This document shows, piece after piece, positions 9,574 to 18,950 of a stretch of DNA of 64,000 nucleotides (the stretch's first letter is position 1; the number at the start of each line of letters is the position of its first letter). The notes under the pieces are model-generated. The model saw only the letters and a list, made by a program, of their open reading frames with translations. It was not told where the DNA came from and searched no databases. Source of the DNA: Chthoniobacter flavus (GTDB lineage: Bacteria > Verrucomicrobiota > Verrucomicrobiia > Chthoniobacterales > Terrimicrobiaceae); the NCBI GenBank assembly GCA_945860745.1, contig CAMASH010000004.1, positions 1 through 64,000 of the forward strand. The letters are read 5' to 3'. Made by a program: the position numbers and the translations under genes.

Positions 9574-10485
9574 AGGGATTCCTTAAAGAGGGCACGGGGG
9601 ATTTTTGCGGCCGGGCTTTTGGTGGGGGGCACCGCGCTCTCCGGGGCGGAGACCTTCCGCGCCGCGCGGGTGGCGGATCCCCAGCCAAGCACGAGAGCGA
9701 GGAAGGCGGGCGCGGGCTTTACGGCTGGTTCGGGCAGATGCCGGCCAACCCGGAGGCCTTCTCCCTCGAGGACCTGCGCACCATTGCCGACCGGACCACG
9801 CCCATTCCCGGCAGGGAGGGGTGGACCTTCACGGATTTCCACAGCGCGCAGCGGCAAAAGGGCCGGTCGCCTTTGTCGGGAGCGGCAAGGGTTGCGAGGG
9901 GGGGGGTATTTCTACAATGCGCATGCCGCGCAGAAGACACCGCGACGCGTTGTCGACACTGAAACTGAACGCCCCATTCTGGGGGTAAGTCGCTGTAAAC
10001 AAATAAAGGGAGCAACCTCGCTTGTTCTTTTGGCCTCTTGGCTGCGTTGGTTATCCCCCGTGCACCCTGGCTCTCTCCTTCGTCGAGTCTCAGTCGCAAG
10101 GTGCTTGGGCTCTGCTCCTTCGTCGCGCCTGGCCAGAGGCCAAAACTCCTGCGCCATCTTGCCACCTTTATTTCTTTACAGCTCCTAAGTTCACCGGCTT
10201 CGGCATTTTCCAACCATCTGCGGTGACCCGGTGGTGTTCACCGGAAAGTCGGGAAGCTTCGCAGGCGTCTTTCTTGACAAGACCTCCGCCGATGCCCTTT
10301 TCGTGTTGGCAGACAACTGGACGCCGATCGAAGGCAAAGCGGTGAAGGGTTTTGAAATCGCCGGCCATTTCCTCGTCCGCAATCGCATTGCCCTCACGGC
10401 GAATTTCGAGGATGGCACGTCCGGGGTCTCTCTCGCGACGGTGCCGGCGGAGGGCTTTGTCCGCATGGGTGCGCCGGGGCTTTAG
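9574..10485 (+). pseudogene. Secreted repeat protein (DUF7453-like), frameshifted and interrupted
   Basis: Fragments in all three forward frames line up as one eroded secreted protein. A hydrophobic start (FAAGLLVGGTALSGAETF, about 9600) is followed by LRTIADRTTPIPGREGWTFT (about 9776-9835), then VAFVGSGKG and YFYNAHA. After an insertion come KFTGFGIFQ and GDPVVFTGKSGSFAGVFL through AEGFVRMGAPGL to TAG. The alternation of (T)PIPG..G.FT.F and VxFxGxGxxxGVF units is typical of DUF7453-like tandem repeat proteins. At least two frameshifts and a roughly 195-base insertion make it non-functional. Confidence 0.55.
9991..10185. mobile_element. MITE-like insertion with terminal inverted repeats
   Basis: Left end CTGTAAACAAATAAAGG (9993-10009) and right end CCTTTATTTCTTTACAG (10165-10181) are inverted repeats with one mismatch. 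Inside, TTGGCCTCTTGGC (about 10027) and the reverse complement-like GGCCAGAGGCCAA (about 10131-10143) continue the symmetry. TAAGT occurs immediately outside on both sides (9986-9990 and 10186-10190), a candidate 5-base target duplication. Deleting the element and one TAAGT restores GGTAAGTTCACCGGCTTCGG, coding GKFTGFG, the expected repeat motif of the host pseudogene. It has no transposase of its own. Confidence 0.7.
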
Positions 10486-10687
10486 GATTTCCAGGCGTCA
10501 CCCCGCAACGGCACAACAGAATTTCCTCCGGGGGAATCGCGACCCGGTGAGCGCGCGGGGTTTTTCGTTGGTGGACAGCGGGGAACGACCGTATCGCTTC
10601 CCGGAAATAAAAAACCGGAGCAGGAATTTCGGAGCCAGCCTGGGATGCAAAACGGTCATTCCCGGCAACCCTCATCAGGCTGACGGC

Positions 10688-12127
10688 TCAGGCGACTTCC
10701 TCCACCACCGCATCCACTCCGCTATGTCCAATGATTCGCACGGGCCGGCCCCGCTCCACCATTTCGCCCCGCGTAATGACATCCAGCAAATCCTCCCCGA
10801 CCCGCGCCTTGCCCCCGGGACATAACGGAGAGAGAGCCACTCCGGTCCGGCCGATGCGTGCGGCCTGTTGCGCCTCCACCGCGGCCCCGGATTGCACTCC
10901 ACTTGCCGTCTGCGAGACGAGGTGGTGGAAGAGGAGCGTTTTTGGCAGAAAACGCGCCAGCACGAGAGCGAGCACAAACGAGACCAGCACGGCCACGCTG
11001 AGGTCGCGCAGCGGAAGTTCCAACTGCGGCAGCGTGGGCAGCGCCGGTCCGCCCGGATAGACGTCCACCATGCTCATGATCAGCGCGAGCAAAATCAAAA
11101 CCGAACCGGCCAGACCCGCGATGAAGGTGCCGGGAAAGAGGAACAGCTCGATCGCGACCAGAATCAATCCCAGCACAAAGATGATCACCCAGCCCGGGGC
11201 GGATAAACCCGCGACATAACCCCCGAAAAAGTACACGGCAAACGCCACGATGCCGACTAGGCCAGGCAACCCGAATCCCGGCGTCTTGAATTCCAGATAC
11301 AGCCCGATGATGCCAAGGATCAGCAAGATCGGGGAAATGGCATTGATCCAAAGGCCGAGTTGCTCGGTGCCGGTGGGTTTGATCTCCACGCGTTGCGCCC
11401 CGGCGTAGCCCAGCTTATCCAGCAGGGCGTCGAGGGATTCCACTGTTCCCGAAGACAGCAGGGGTTTTGGTGGTTTGCCGTATTGCTTGGCCGCCTGCCG
11501 GTCGGTCAGGGTGAGAATGTTCCCCTCTTTGTTCAGGACCTCGCCATCGATGGTCAGCGCTTTGGTTTTGTCAATCATCGCTTCGACGACCTCAATGTTG
11601 TGATCGTTTTTCTCGGCCTGGGTGCGGACGAGGGCACGGATGGCGGAAGTCATCTTGGCCTCGACCGTGTCCGGCATTTTCTCCGCGCCTGCTCCGCCGG
11701 GCGACATCATGATCGGCGCAGCGGCCCCGATCACGCTCTGCGGTGCCATGTAAATCCTTTGCGTGGCCACGGCGATGAAAGCGCCGGCGGAAAAAGCCCG
11801 GTCGTTGACGAAGGTGTAGGTGGAACCCTTGAATTTGCTGATGATCTGGATGATTTCCTCAGTCACATCCACGCGTCCGCCATCGGTGTTCATGTCGAGG
11901 ATGAGCGCGTCGGCTTTGGCTTCCATGGCTTCCTTCACCCCGCGACGGACCACATAAACCAGTGGCGGCATGATGTTCTCGCGAATGGGCAGGATGTACA
12001 CTTTCCCGGCGGGCGCGGGTCCAGGCACTTCGCTTTGCGCCGGGACCGCCCCCGCACCACCCAGCCACAGGCCGCCGAGCAGAAGGGGGAAAGCACGACG
12101 GAAATTCATGCGGGAACCTACCGCCAT
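10688..12127 (-). CDS. NfeD-family membrane-bound serine protease (long form)
   Basis: A 479-residue protein: signal peptide (about 1-30), a ClpP/Crotonase-like serine protease domain (41-230) with [10 protein letters not shown] and the nucleophile region FSAGAFIAV (Ser113), four to five membrane segments (about 263-375) and a C-terminal OB-fold-like NfeD domain (405-479). Homologues cleave membrane proteins next to stomatin/flotillin partners. Its divergent neighbour is a FloA protein and a short NfeD gene follows, the standard functional pairing. ATG 12109 is an alternative start giving a tidier signal peptide. Confidence 0.88.
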   Translation of the reverse strand: MAVGSRMNFRRAFPLLLGGLWLGGAGAVPAQSEVPGPAPAGKVYILPIRENIMPPLVYVVRRGVKEAMEAKADALILDMNTDGGRVDVTEEIIQIISKFKGSTYTFVNDRAFSAGAFIAVATQRIYMAPQSVIGAAAPIMMSPGGAGAEKMPDTVEAKMTSAIRALVRTQAEKNDHNIEVVEAMIDKTKALTIDGEVLNKEGNILTLTDRQAAKQYGKPPKPLLSSGTVESLDALLDKLGYAGAQRVEIKPTGTEQLGLWINAISPILLILGIIGLYLEFKTPGFGLPGLVGIVAFAVYFFGGYVAGLSAPGWVIIFVLGLILVAIELFLFPGTFIAGLAGSVLILLALIMSMVDVYPGGPALPTLPQLELPLRDLSVAVLVSFVLALVLARFLPKTLLFHHLVSQTASGVQSGAAVEAQQAARIGRTGVALSPLCPGGKARVGEDLLDVITRGEMVERGRPVRIIGHSGVDAVVEEVA

Positions 12128-12223
12128 CGCCGCGATGCCACAACGGAGAAAACACCATCCCGCCCCGACAGCCTCTCACCGGATCTCCTTGTTTACCCCG
12201 GTATCCAGTATGACACTACCCGG

Positions 12224-13279
12224 ATGAACACAAATCTCGCCCAAGTCCGCCTGCCCCTCGATCTCGATTTCGTGCTGTTCGCCCTCGGAGCCGGGGTGTT
12301 GCTCGTCGTCGGCATCCTCATCCTCAACTTCGGTATGATTTACATCCGTGCGCTTTTCTCCGGAGCCAAAGTCACCATCACCGAACTGATCGCGCTGCGG
12401 TTGCGGCGGATTCCCGTCGGGTTGATCGTGGATGGCCGCATCACTGCGGTGAAATCGGGACTGCCCATCACCATCGACGAGTTGTCCACGCATTTCCTGG
12501 CCGGGGGCAATGTCCAGATGGTCGTCCTCGCCCTGGTCGCGGCCAAAAAAGCCGGCATCAATCTCGTCTTTGATCGCGCCTGTGCCATCGACCTCGCGAC
12601 CAAAGGCACGGGCAAGACCGTGCTCGAAGCGGTGAAAACCTCCGTCAATCCCAAGGTGATAGACTGCCCTGCGCCCACCTCGGGCAAGACCACAATTGAT
12701 GCGGTGGCCAAGGACGGCATTGTCATTAAAGCCAAGGCCCGCGTGACCGTGAGGACGAATCTGGATCGTTTCGTGGGCGGGGCGACGGAGGAGACCATCA
12801 TCGCGCGCGTCGGCGAGGGCATCGTTTCCACCATCGGCTCCGCGGAGACCTACAAGGCGGTTCTGGAAAATCCCGATCGCATATCCAAGACGGTTCTCGG
12901 CAAAGCCCTCGACAGCAACACCGCCTTCGAAATTCTCTCCATCGACATCGCCGACGTGGATGTGGGCGGAAACGTCGGGGCCAAGCTCCAAGCCGAGCAG
13001 GCCGAGGCCAACAAACTCATCGCCCAGGCCCAGGCCGAAGTCCGCCGCGCCGCCGCTGTGGCCACCGAGCAGGAAATGGTGGCGCGGGTTTCCGAGATGC
13101 GCGCCCGCGTCGTTGAAGCCGAGGCGCAAATCCCGCTCGCCATCGCCCGCGCCTTCGACCAGGGCCACCTCGGCATAATGGACTACTATCGCATCAGGAA
13201 CATCCAGGCCGACACCACCATGCGGGAAAACATCGGCGGGGATGGCCCGGAGTCCGCGAGCCCGGTGACAAAAAAATAG
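12224..13279 (+). CDS. floA: Flotillin-like protein FloA
   Basis: A 351-residue membrane scaffold: one hydrophobic hairpin (about 18-42), the family signature [20 protein letters not shown], a PHB/SPFH-like core ([39 protein letters not shown]), and a long Ala/Glu-rich coiled coil ([19 protein letters not shown]) from about 255. FloA assembles membrane microdomains and works with NfeD proteins; both an NfeD protease (divergent) and a short NfeD (downstream) flank it. ATG 12224 is chosen because the family begins just before the hydrophobic segment; the longer upstream frame is antisense to the protease gene. Confidence 0.95.
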   Translation: MNTNLAQVRLPLDLDFVLFALGAGVLLVVGILILNFGMIYIRALFSGAKVTITELIALRLRRIPVGLIVDGRITAVKSGLPITIDELSTHFLAGGNVQMVVLALVAAKKAGINLVFDRACAIDLATKGTGKTVLEAVKTSVNPKVIDCPAPTSGKTTIDAVAKDGIVIKAKARVTVRTNLDRFVGGATEETIIARVGEGIVSTIGSAETYKAVLENPDRISKTVLGKALDSNTAFEILSIDIADVDVGGNVGAKLQAEQAEANKLIAQAQAEVRRAAAVATEQEMVARVSEMRARVVEAEAQIPLAIARAFDQGHLGIMDYYRIRNIQADTTMRENIGGDGPESASPVTKK

Positions 13280-13297
13280 CACCGGGTCGAACCATCT

Positions 13298-13756
13298 ATG
13301 AACGTCGTTTTCGCCGCCAGCCTCTTCGATAGCCCGTGGGTCGTCGCCACCGTCATCATCGTCGGCACCCTGATCAACTGGCTGGCCAAACGCCGCGAGG
13401 AAAAAAAAGCCGCTCAACCGGCCGGGGACGGAAGCCCGCCCGCGGAGGATCCGCCGGGCGAATTCAATCTGGAGGAAACTCTTCGCCGGTTTCTGGGCGA
13501 AGAGCCCCTTCCGCGGCCACCGCCTCTTCCACCCGCAAACGCGAACCTGGAAGCCGCCAGACCCCAACCACCAGAGGAGGCCATCCGCCGGTTCGAACAA
13601 CTGAGCGAGCAGGCCCGCCATCCCGCCAGGGTTGTCACCCACCCGCGAGAACCCCGCGCGAGACGTTCCGCCTCGCCCTGGCGCAACCCGAAACACGCGC
13701 GGCAGGCCTTTGTCGCCTCCGTCATTTTTGATCCGCCGAAATGCATGGAACCCTGA
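13298..13756 (+). CDS. Hypothetical single-pass membrane protein, Pro-rich
   Basis: A 152-residue product between floA and the small nfeD gene. One hydrophobic segment (VVATVIIVGTLINWLA, about 14-29) is followed by a charged KRREEKK stop-transfer and a proline/glutamate-rich tail. No domain is recognised. Its position, 18 bases after floA and just before another NfeD gene, suggests an accessory factor of the microdomain cluster (inference from context only). Confidence 0.65.
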   Translation: MNVVFAASLFDSPWVVATVIIVGTLINWLAKRREEKKAAQPAGDGSPPAEDPPGEFNLEETLRRFLGEEPLPRPPPLPPANANLEAARPQPPEEAIRRFEQLSEQARHPARVVTHPREPRARRSASPWRNPKHARQAFVASVIFDPPKCMEP

Positions 13757-13781
13757 GCCCTCTCTGTCCGGATCTGTCGCC

Positions 13782-14237
13782 ATGACCTCCATCATCACTC
13801 TGTTAGTTTTGGGTGCGGTTTTGATTTATCTGGAAACGATGCTGCCCGGTCTCATCGCTGGCATTCTGGGCTTCGTTTGTCTGGTGGCCGCAGTGGTTCT
13901 GAGCTACCGGAATTTCGGCCACCAAACCGGCAGCGTGATTCTGGCTGGTGTCCTGGGGGGTCTGATGCTCGGCACATTCTGCTGGCTCAAATTTTTTCCC
14001 GGGAGCCGGATGGCCGGAAAATTCATCTCGCGGGGTTCGGTGGGAGATTTGGGTGTGGCCAGACCGGAACTCCTCCATGCCACCGGGACAGCCCTGACCC
14101 AGTTGAGACCGTCCGGCACGGCCAGCATCGATGGCCAGCGCGTTGATGTCGTGACGGAAGGTGGTCTCATCGACGCCGGTGCCGCCGTCAAGGTGGTCAC
14201 GGTAGAAGGTGCCCGCATCGTCGTGCGCGAAATCTAA
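13782..14237 (+). CDS. Short NfeD-like membrane protein
   Basis: A 151-residue protein with three hydrophobic segments (about 3-18, 20-40, 46-66) and a C-terminal OB-like domain with ATGTALTQLRPSGTASIDGQ and VDVVTEGGLIDAGAAVKVV, the diagnostic NfeD ending that packs against stomatin or flotillin oligomers. It lacks a protease domain. The ATG is preceded by 25 bases after the hypothetical gene; the set floA, hypothetical, nfeD reads as an operon. Confidence 0.9.
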   Translation: MTSIITLLVLGAVLIYLETMLPGLIAGILGFVCLVAAVVLSYRNFGHQTGSVILAGVLGGLMLGTFCWLKFFPGSRMAGKFISRGSVGDLGVARPELLHATGTALTQLRPSGTASIDGQRVDVVTEGGLIDAGAAVKVVTVEGARIVVREI

Positions 14238-14320
14238 GGCCGGGCCAGCCTTTCTCCGCCGGAGAAAATTCGCATTCCCGCACGGGAGATGCTAACTCTT
14301 CCCGTTGGAAAAATCGCATT

Positions 14321-15424
14321 ATGCCAAAAATCAGACTTTCAGGAACCGTCCTCGGGGCGGATGACCCCAACCGGGCCTCCCGGGCCCGCCTTCTCTATCT
14401 CCTCTTTGCCGGAGGATGGGACATTTACAACTCGAACGGCGACCAGAAGATCACCCTCTCGAACATTGAAAAGAAGATCATCGAGTCGAACGCCTTTGTC
14501 TTCACCCCCGGTGCGACGCTGGAGGACATGTTCAAGGCCATCTCGATTTTTGTCGGCTTCCAAACCCTCGATCGCAATCTGGCCGGCAAGCCGACCATCA
14601 TTCTCAACGAAGACGCCTCCTGGGATCCCTTCTTCGCCGTGCTGGCTCATCTCCGGAAAATGGGAACCGTTTTGCAGGACTACAAAGATTACCTCCTCGC
14701 CGTGGAGTCCCCCGAAGCTGTGCTGGACACCCTCGCTCGCGCTCAAACCCGGGGCCTGCCTGATGCCGGCCGACACAAGATCGGTGAAAGCCAGCCGCCC
14801 GTGGTCGAAGTGCCGCTGCCTGAAGATTACATCGGCAGCGCTTGTGTTTTTTGCTCCGCTTCCCTGGAAGATCCCAGCTATCTCGCGGATGGCGAGGCCC
14901 TGGGTCGCATCCTGGCGAAAAACAAAATCGGCTGCATCTCCGGCGCCGGGCGTTCAGGCATCATGGGCGCGGTGGTGAAGGGCTCCGTCAATGCCGGAGG
15001 CTGGGCCGCCGGATCGAACGTGCCGCACATCATCGAACTCGAGGGCCTGCCGGAAGGACTTTCCAATTTCTGGCTGCGTCCCGACATCTACACCCGCATG
15101 GAAGTGATGATCGAGAATTCGCAGGCGTTCGTCATTTTCCCGGGCGGGGCCGGCACCGTGCAGGAGCTCCTTGCGCTGATGATTTTCAAACGCCAGGGCC
15201 ATCCGCTCATGGCGGGAAAACCGGTGGTCATCTTCAACCGGCAGAATCATGCCGGGCTGGGTTTCTGGGATCCGCTGATCGATTTGCTCAGCGATATGTG
15301 CGATCCCGGCGACTTTTTCGTGGCCAACAATCTGGAGGATATTCTCCCCGCCATTCAACCCGGGATGAGAAAGCTCCTGACCGGCCAGTCTCCGGGGTTG
15401 GAAAAAGAAGAACTGGCGGCCTGA
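14321..15424 (+). CDS. LOG-family (lysine decarboxylase-like Rossmann) protein with duplicated half
   Basis: A 367-residue protein. The C-terminal part (about 168-345) is a LOG/TIGR00730 nucleotide-processing fold with SGAGRSGIMG (207-216) and the catalytic PGGAGTVQE (274-282), used by cytokinin-type nucleoside 5'-monophosphate phosphoribohydrolases. The N-terminal part repeats the latter half of that fold: SNAFVFTPGATLEDMFKAIS and LAGKPTIILN (about 56-96) align with SQAFVIFPGGAGTVQELLAL and MAGKPVVIFN (267-306). The N-terminal copy has lost the PGGxGT residues, so only one active site is expected. Its substrate is not established. Confidence 0.85.
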   Translation: MPKIRLSGTVLGADDPNRASRARLLYLLFAGGWDIYNSNGDQKITLSNIEKKIIESNAFVFTPGATLEDMFKAISIFVGFQTLDRNLAGKPTIILNEDASWDPFFAVLAHLRKMGTVLQDYKDYLLAVESPEAVLDTLARAQTRGLPDAGRHKIGESQPPVVEVPLPEDYIGSACVFCSASLEDPSYLADGEALGRILAKNKIGCISGAGRSGIMGAVVKGSVNAGGWAAGSNVPHIIELEGLPEGLSNFWLRPDIYTRMEVMIENSQAFVIFPGGAGTVQELLALMIFKRQGHPLMAGKPVVIFNRQNHAGLGFWDPLIDLLSDMCDPGDFFVANNLEDILPAIQPGMRKLLTGQSPGLEKEELAA

Positions 15425-15457
15425 TATTTCGGCCTCACAACGCCAGGTCTTTGCGCC

Positions 15458-16159
15458 TCAGGCGGGCTTGGGTCCTCCGCCTTCATGTTCCAGCAGGGCA
15501 GCCAGAGGCTTGAGATTCTCGTAATCCACCTGCCAACCCGCGCAGTGGGCTGCCAGACCAATAACGCCACCCTCTCCGGAAAATGCGTTTTGATCCTGCA
15601 TCAGGCGGGCCGATTTCTCCCAGGCAGTGAAGAAAAGGTCTTCCTTTCCATCTTTAGTCACGGCGAGGCAGCTTTCGTGGCACCACTTGGCCAGCTCCAG
15701 AGCTCCCGTGCCCCCGCAGAGCGCCCTCGCGAGATTTTCAAAAGCCGGCAACCGCCACGACCCGCAGGTTTCCAAGTGGGTGCGGATCGAGTGGCGGACC
15801 ACAGGAATCACGGAAAGGCCCGGCAGAAAATCCCCCTCAGGAACAGGGCCGTGGAGGCGCGAGTCCGCATCCAGGAAGATGGCCGTATCATAGTCCTTCA
15901 GGGCGGCCTGGATCGCAAAGCGCTTGTCATGATACGCGGCGGCTCCGCGGCCATGGCCTGTGGGATTCAGTTGCTTGAGATACTCAGACGCCATCGGCCC
16001 GGTGGGTGCATGATAAACAGCGCGAGCGTTCAGACCGGAGAAGTCATCGGGTTCATCCGTCAGGATGACGAAAGCCGCAGAAGCCAGGTCTTCACAAAGG
16101 AGGCGCGCACGTTGACGATAAGGAGCGTGGATCGCCAGGGTGCAATAACAGGGTGTCAT
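15458..16159 (-). CDS. Putative glycosyltransferase-like protein with DxD motif
   Basis: A 233-residue product, third gene of a minus-strand operon. It begins MTPCYCTLAIHAPYRQRARL, and in the middle has YDTAIFLDADSRLHGPVPEG, a DxD-type metal/nucleotide-sugar site, consistent with a small GT-A fold related to family 8-like transferases. AAYHDKRFAIQAAL also fits. Its ATG overlaps the TGA of the methyltransferase gene (ATGA at 16156-16159). The acceptor and sugar are unknown. A longer reading upstream is out of step with the coupling and was not used. Confidence 0.7.
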   Translation of the reverse strand: MTPCYCTLAIHAPYRQRARLLCEDLASAAFVILTDEPDDFSGLNARAVYHAPTGPMASEYLKQLNPTGHGRGAAAYHDKRFAIQAALKDYDTAIFLDADSRLHGPVPEGDFLPGLSVIPVVRHSIRTHLETCGSWRLPAFENLARALCGGTGALELAKWCHESCLAVTKDGKEDLFFTAWEKSARLMQDQNAFSGEGGVIGLAAHCAGWQVDYENLKPLAALLEHEGGGPKPA

Positions 16160-16740
16160 GACAGCATCCAGCGCCACTGCGCCGGGGACCAGGGGCGGGC
16201 CAGGGGGAGCACCTCGCGGACAGCCGCCGCCACCCCGGGCCACTTGATCTCGTCGTAATCGTCACCGGAAAGCCAGCCGCCGACAGCGATCTTCGGAAGC
16301 CAGGTTTGAATGTCGGCTTTGACATTTTCATAGTCATGCCGGGCGTCCAAATGTACCCAGGCAATCGAGGCGTCGGGAAAAAATGTGGAGGCGGTCAGTG
16401 AGTCGCTGACGATCACCGACACCTGTCCGGCAAAACCGCACGCAATAATGTTCCGATGGAGGAGCCCGGCCAGCGTGCCGCCGCCCTCGGCCAGAGCCGC
16501 TCCGTGATAGTCTTTCGCTTTAGGGCTCTCCACTCCACTGCCCAGACAGGTGTCCACCCCGATGAGACTGAATTGTTTGCCTCCGACTTGGGCGGCCTCG
16601 GCCAGCGAGCACAGGCTGCGCCCCAGATAGTTGCCGACTTCGACAAAACGGCTGCCATCGGGAAAGTGGCGGACGGCTTCCTCCTGACCAGAACGCCATT
16701 GAAACCATCCGGGTATTTCCTTCCAGTTCATTTTGCGCAC
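16156..16740 (-). CDS. SAM-dependent methyltransferase (Methyltransf_24-like)
   Basis: A 194-residue class I methyltransferase. Motif I is read as RFVEVGNYLGRSLCSLAE, motif II region as FSLIGVDTCLG, and SIAWVHLDARHDYENVKADI is the family-typical strand 4 (IDg.HsYe.vk.Dl) of methyltransferases that modify sugars or cephalosporins. GGWLSGDDYD is the post-motif. It overlaps the sulfotransferase-containing gene by 13 bases upstream and the GT-like gene by 4 bases downstream, so the three are probably one transcript modifying one glycan. Confidence 0.8.
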   Translation of the reverse strand: MRKMNWKEIPGWFQWRSGQEEAVRHFPDGSRFVEVGNYLGRSLCSLAEAAQVGGKQFSLIGVDTCLGSGVESPKAKDYHGAALAEGGGTLAGLLHRNIIACGFAGQVSVIVSDSLTASTFFPDASIAWVHLDARHDYENVKADIQTWLPKIAVGGWLSGDDYDEIKWPGVAAAVREVLPLARPWSPAQWRWMLS

Positions 16741-18899
16741 TTAGTTTTCAATCTGGCCAGATACCGCAAGGGGGCCGTGATTCTCCACGAAAGGCCCGCC
16801 TGCATTTCCGTGATCTTGTGACGGAGGCTTGCCGCTTCTTGGCCGTGTTCAGTATTTTTCTGAATCCGTTCGGAATTTTCGCGAGTAAGGTTGGCATTCT
16901 CCCGGATAAGATCGGCATTTTTCATGAGCAGTTCATCTCTTTTCTGAATGAGCCAGGCATTGCCGGTTTTCAGACTTTCGCCCCGCTCGAGATACTCTTC
17001 ATTCTTTTGTGTGAGCCAGGCATTGCCGGCTTCGAGGCTTTTGATGCGTTCGAGATGCTGGCGGGAGGCAAGCTCCCGGCGGACGGCTTGTGTCTCCAGG
17101 GCCGTATGTTTCTGCCACAGAACAGAATTCCAATGAAGCAGGCTTCGCACGGGACGAAGGGAATGTTCCCAGCGCAAAGGGGCCTGATTCCAGCAAATCA
17201 CGCCGGAAGGGGAATCATCCATGCTCAGGTCAGAGAGCCTCCCGAAAATTTCCAGCAGGAGGGGATCGCAATCCGGGTCGTCCCGAAGGTCGGCGGCGGA
17301 ATAATGGGCATGGCACAATTCCGGGTTGAGAAATTCCGCAAAAAAGGATTCCAGGGATGTGGCATCGGGAAAAAGGCCGAGAAAGCGGCCAAGGCGCTCA
17401 AATTGCGCACGGGGTTGCTCCAACATTCCGTCGTAATCAACGACCAACCCCGGACCATCCGCCATTCCCGCGGCAAGGTGGACACTGTAGAGGACCCATA
17501 GCCAGAGGCCGCTTATCTTCGGAAAGCCATCACGCCGGAATAAGGACGCCGCCACGCTGAGGGGATTGCGCAATCCAATGACAAACGACACGCGAACTCC
17601 CGCTTCGGAAAACACCTTCTTCCAAAAGGGCAGGAGGACCGAGAAACGAGGATCTTTCAGGCCCGCGAGGGATTTTTCATGAAGGAAACCATCGAGGAGC
17701 GCCAGGGCCCCGGGGAAAAACTCTGCGAAATCCGGGGGAACGGCGCCGCTTTCCTCCCACGGAAGGTCATCCCAGGAACGATTCCGATGCTTAAGCATTT
17801 CTTCATTGAATTCCTGGAAGTCCTTGTCTTCCCAATGGCCCTTGGGATTGTCCGCCGTAATGGGATGAAAATTCGAACCGAGGTCCACTCCGAACGCTTG
17901 CAGGCTTCTCGCCAGGGCGCTGGTGCCACTCCGATGCATGCCGAGGACCACGATCAAATGTTTGTCCGCATTCATCCTGCCTCTTAACCATCGGGCTGAA
18001 CCGGCGGGAAACCCCGGCTTTCCGGCAAGGATGGGATTGTGGCGGGGGTCGGCCGATAAAAGATGATGATAGTGGACGTGCGCAAGGATGGGGAAGGCCC
18101 CCGCATCGATTTCCGAAGACCACGCATCGTAAGAAGGGAGGGGGAAGTTCTGCGAGGCGGGCAGGATCCGGACCGAGAGGCCCAGGGCCGAGATTGCCAA
18201 AGAAAGTGCAGCCTGCGAACTACCCCAAAAATTTCCTCCTTCGGCACTGACCATGCCATGACCGGCGGCGAAAGTCGCATTGCGGTTCGGCCAGGGAACC
18301 AGGCCGGCATCCAGGGACTTTTGAAAAAAACCGGCGGTTTTCCCAAAGAGCCCGTTCAGACGTTTCACCACGGTCAGCCCCCCGTTGTAGGATGCCTTGA
18401 CCCGGACACGATCGACGGTGGTGGTGACTTCCGGAAGCGAGTCGTAGTCCACCCCGCAGACGCGGCAAAGATCACGCCAATAGGGATCAAAGGAATCTCC
18501 GGCCCCCGTCGTGCACATGCCCTTGACATCGACGGGCCGGAGGGCCGCATCGTGGTTGGCGAGTTCAAAGTCCGGTTCGGCCAGCAGGAGGGTGTCGCTG
18601 TCCAAAAAAATCAGAACATCAGCCCGCGATATGCGCTCGTATTCGGCACAGGCGAAAATTCGATAAGTCGGTCCGTACTCCGGACGGGGCGAAACAATCG
18701 CCATCTCAACAATCTCCGCGTCCATCGCGGCAAAGCGGGCCCTGGCACCGTCACCTATCCTTCGTTCCGAGCGGGGCTGCAGAATTTTGATGGAAGATGA
18801 GGAGTAAATTCCCCCGAACTGGCGGATACTTTCGCAAAGAAGCAGACCTTGTTGCTCCAAGGCCCCGGCCTCGGCAATAAAAACAATTTCACAATTCAT
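16728..18899 (-). CDS. Two-domain glycosyltransferase-like and sulfotransferase protein with coiled-coil tail
   Basis: A 723-residue protein. Residues about 1-310 resemble a GT-A fold (EYERISRADVLIFLDSDTLL has the DxD at 100-102). Residues about 317-560 form a sulfotransferase-like domain with the PAPS-binding loop LGMHRSGTSALARSL (P-loop near 320-327), GHWEDKDFQEFN and FVIGLRNPLSVAASL. The C-terminal 110 residues are a coiled coil with a roughly 20-residue repeat around GNAWLTQKNEE and GNAWLIQKRDE. ATG 18899 is preferred to an upstream TTG because the domain begins there. Likely adds or sulfates a surface glycan; target unknown. Confidence 0.8.
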   Translation of the reverse strand: MNCEIVFIAEAGALEQQGLLLCESIRQFGGIYSSSSIKILQPRSERRIGDGARARFAAMDAEIVEMAIVSPRPEYGPTYRIFACAEYERISRADVLIFLDSDTLLLAEPDFELANHDAALRPVDVKGMCTTGAGDSFDPYWRDLCRVCGVDYDSLPEVTTTVDRVRVKASYNGGLTVVKRLNGLFGKTAGFFQKSLDAGLVPWPNRNATFAAGHGMVSAEGGNFWGSSQAALSLAISALGLSVRILPASQNFPLPSYDAWSSEIDAGAFPILAHVHYHHLLSADPRHNPILAGKPGFPAGSARWLRGRMNADKHLIVVLGMHRSGTSALARSLQAFGVDLGSNFHPITADNPKGHWEDKDFQEFNEEMLKHRNRSWDDLPWEESGAVPPDFAEFFPGALALLDGFLHEKSLAGLKDPRFSVLLPFWKKVFSEAGVRVSFVIGLRNPLSVAASLFRRDGFPKISGLWLWVLYSVHLAAGMADGPGLVVDYDGMLEQPRAQFERLGRFLGLFPDATSLESFFAEFLNPELCHAHYSAADLRDDPDCDPLLLEIFGRLSDLSMDDSPSGVICWNQAPLRWEHSLRPVRSLLHWNSVLWQKHTALETQAVRRELASRQHLERIKSLEAGNAWLTQKNEEYLERGESLKTGNAWLIQKRDELLMKNADLIRENANLTRENSERIQKNTEHGQEAASLRHKITEMQAGLSWRITAPLRYLARLKTKCAK

Positions 18900-18950
18900 G
18901 GCATTCCGGAAGCAATCGGAATCGTAACTCGGCCCCAACCATGAAGCAGC

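Noticed and set aside
8650..10188. 512-codon plus-strand frame through the exonuclease and pseudogene
   Set aside because: Basic, Arg/Gly-rich; covers the exonuclease in a wrong frame. Only its last part reflects the decayed repeat protein.
10486..10687. Intergenic 200 bases before the NfeD protease end
   Set aside because: Looked for a gene or terminator; only short GC-rich stems, none with a clear T run.
14238..14320. TTTCTC..GAGAAA hairpin after the short NfeD gene as a terminator
   Set aside because: The stem is short, the loop is tight and no T tract follows.
18900..18938. TTG at 18938 as start of the sulfotransferase-containing gene
   Set aside because: Adds 13 residues without family support; ATG 18899 has a better ribosome-binding sequence (GGAA).
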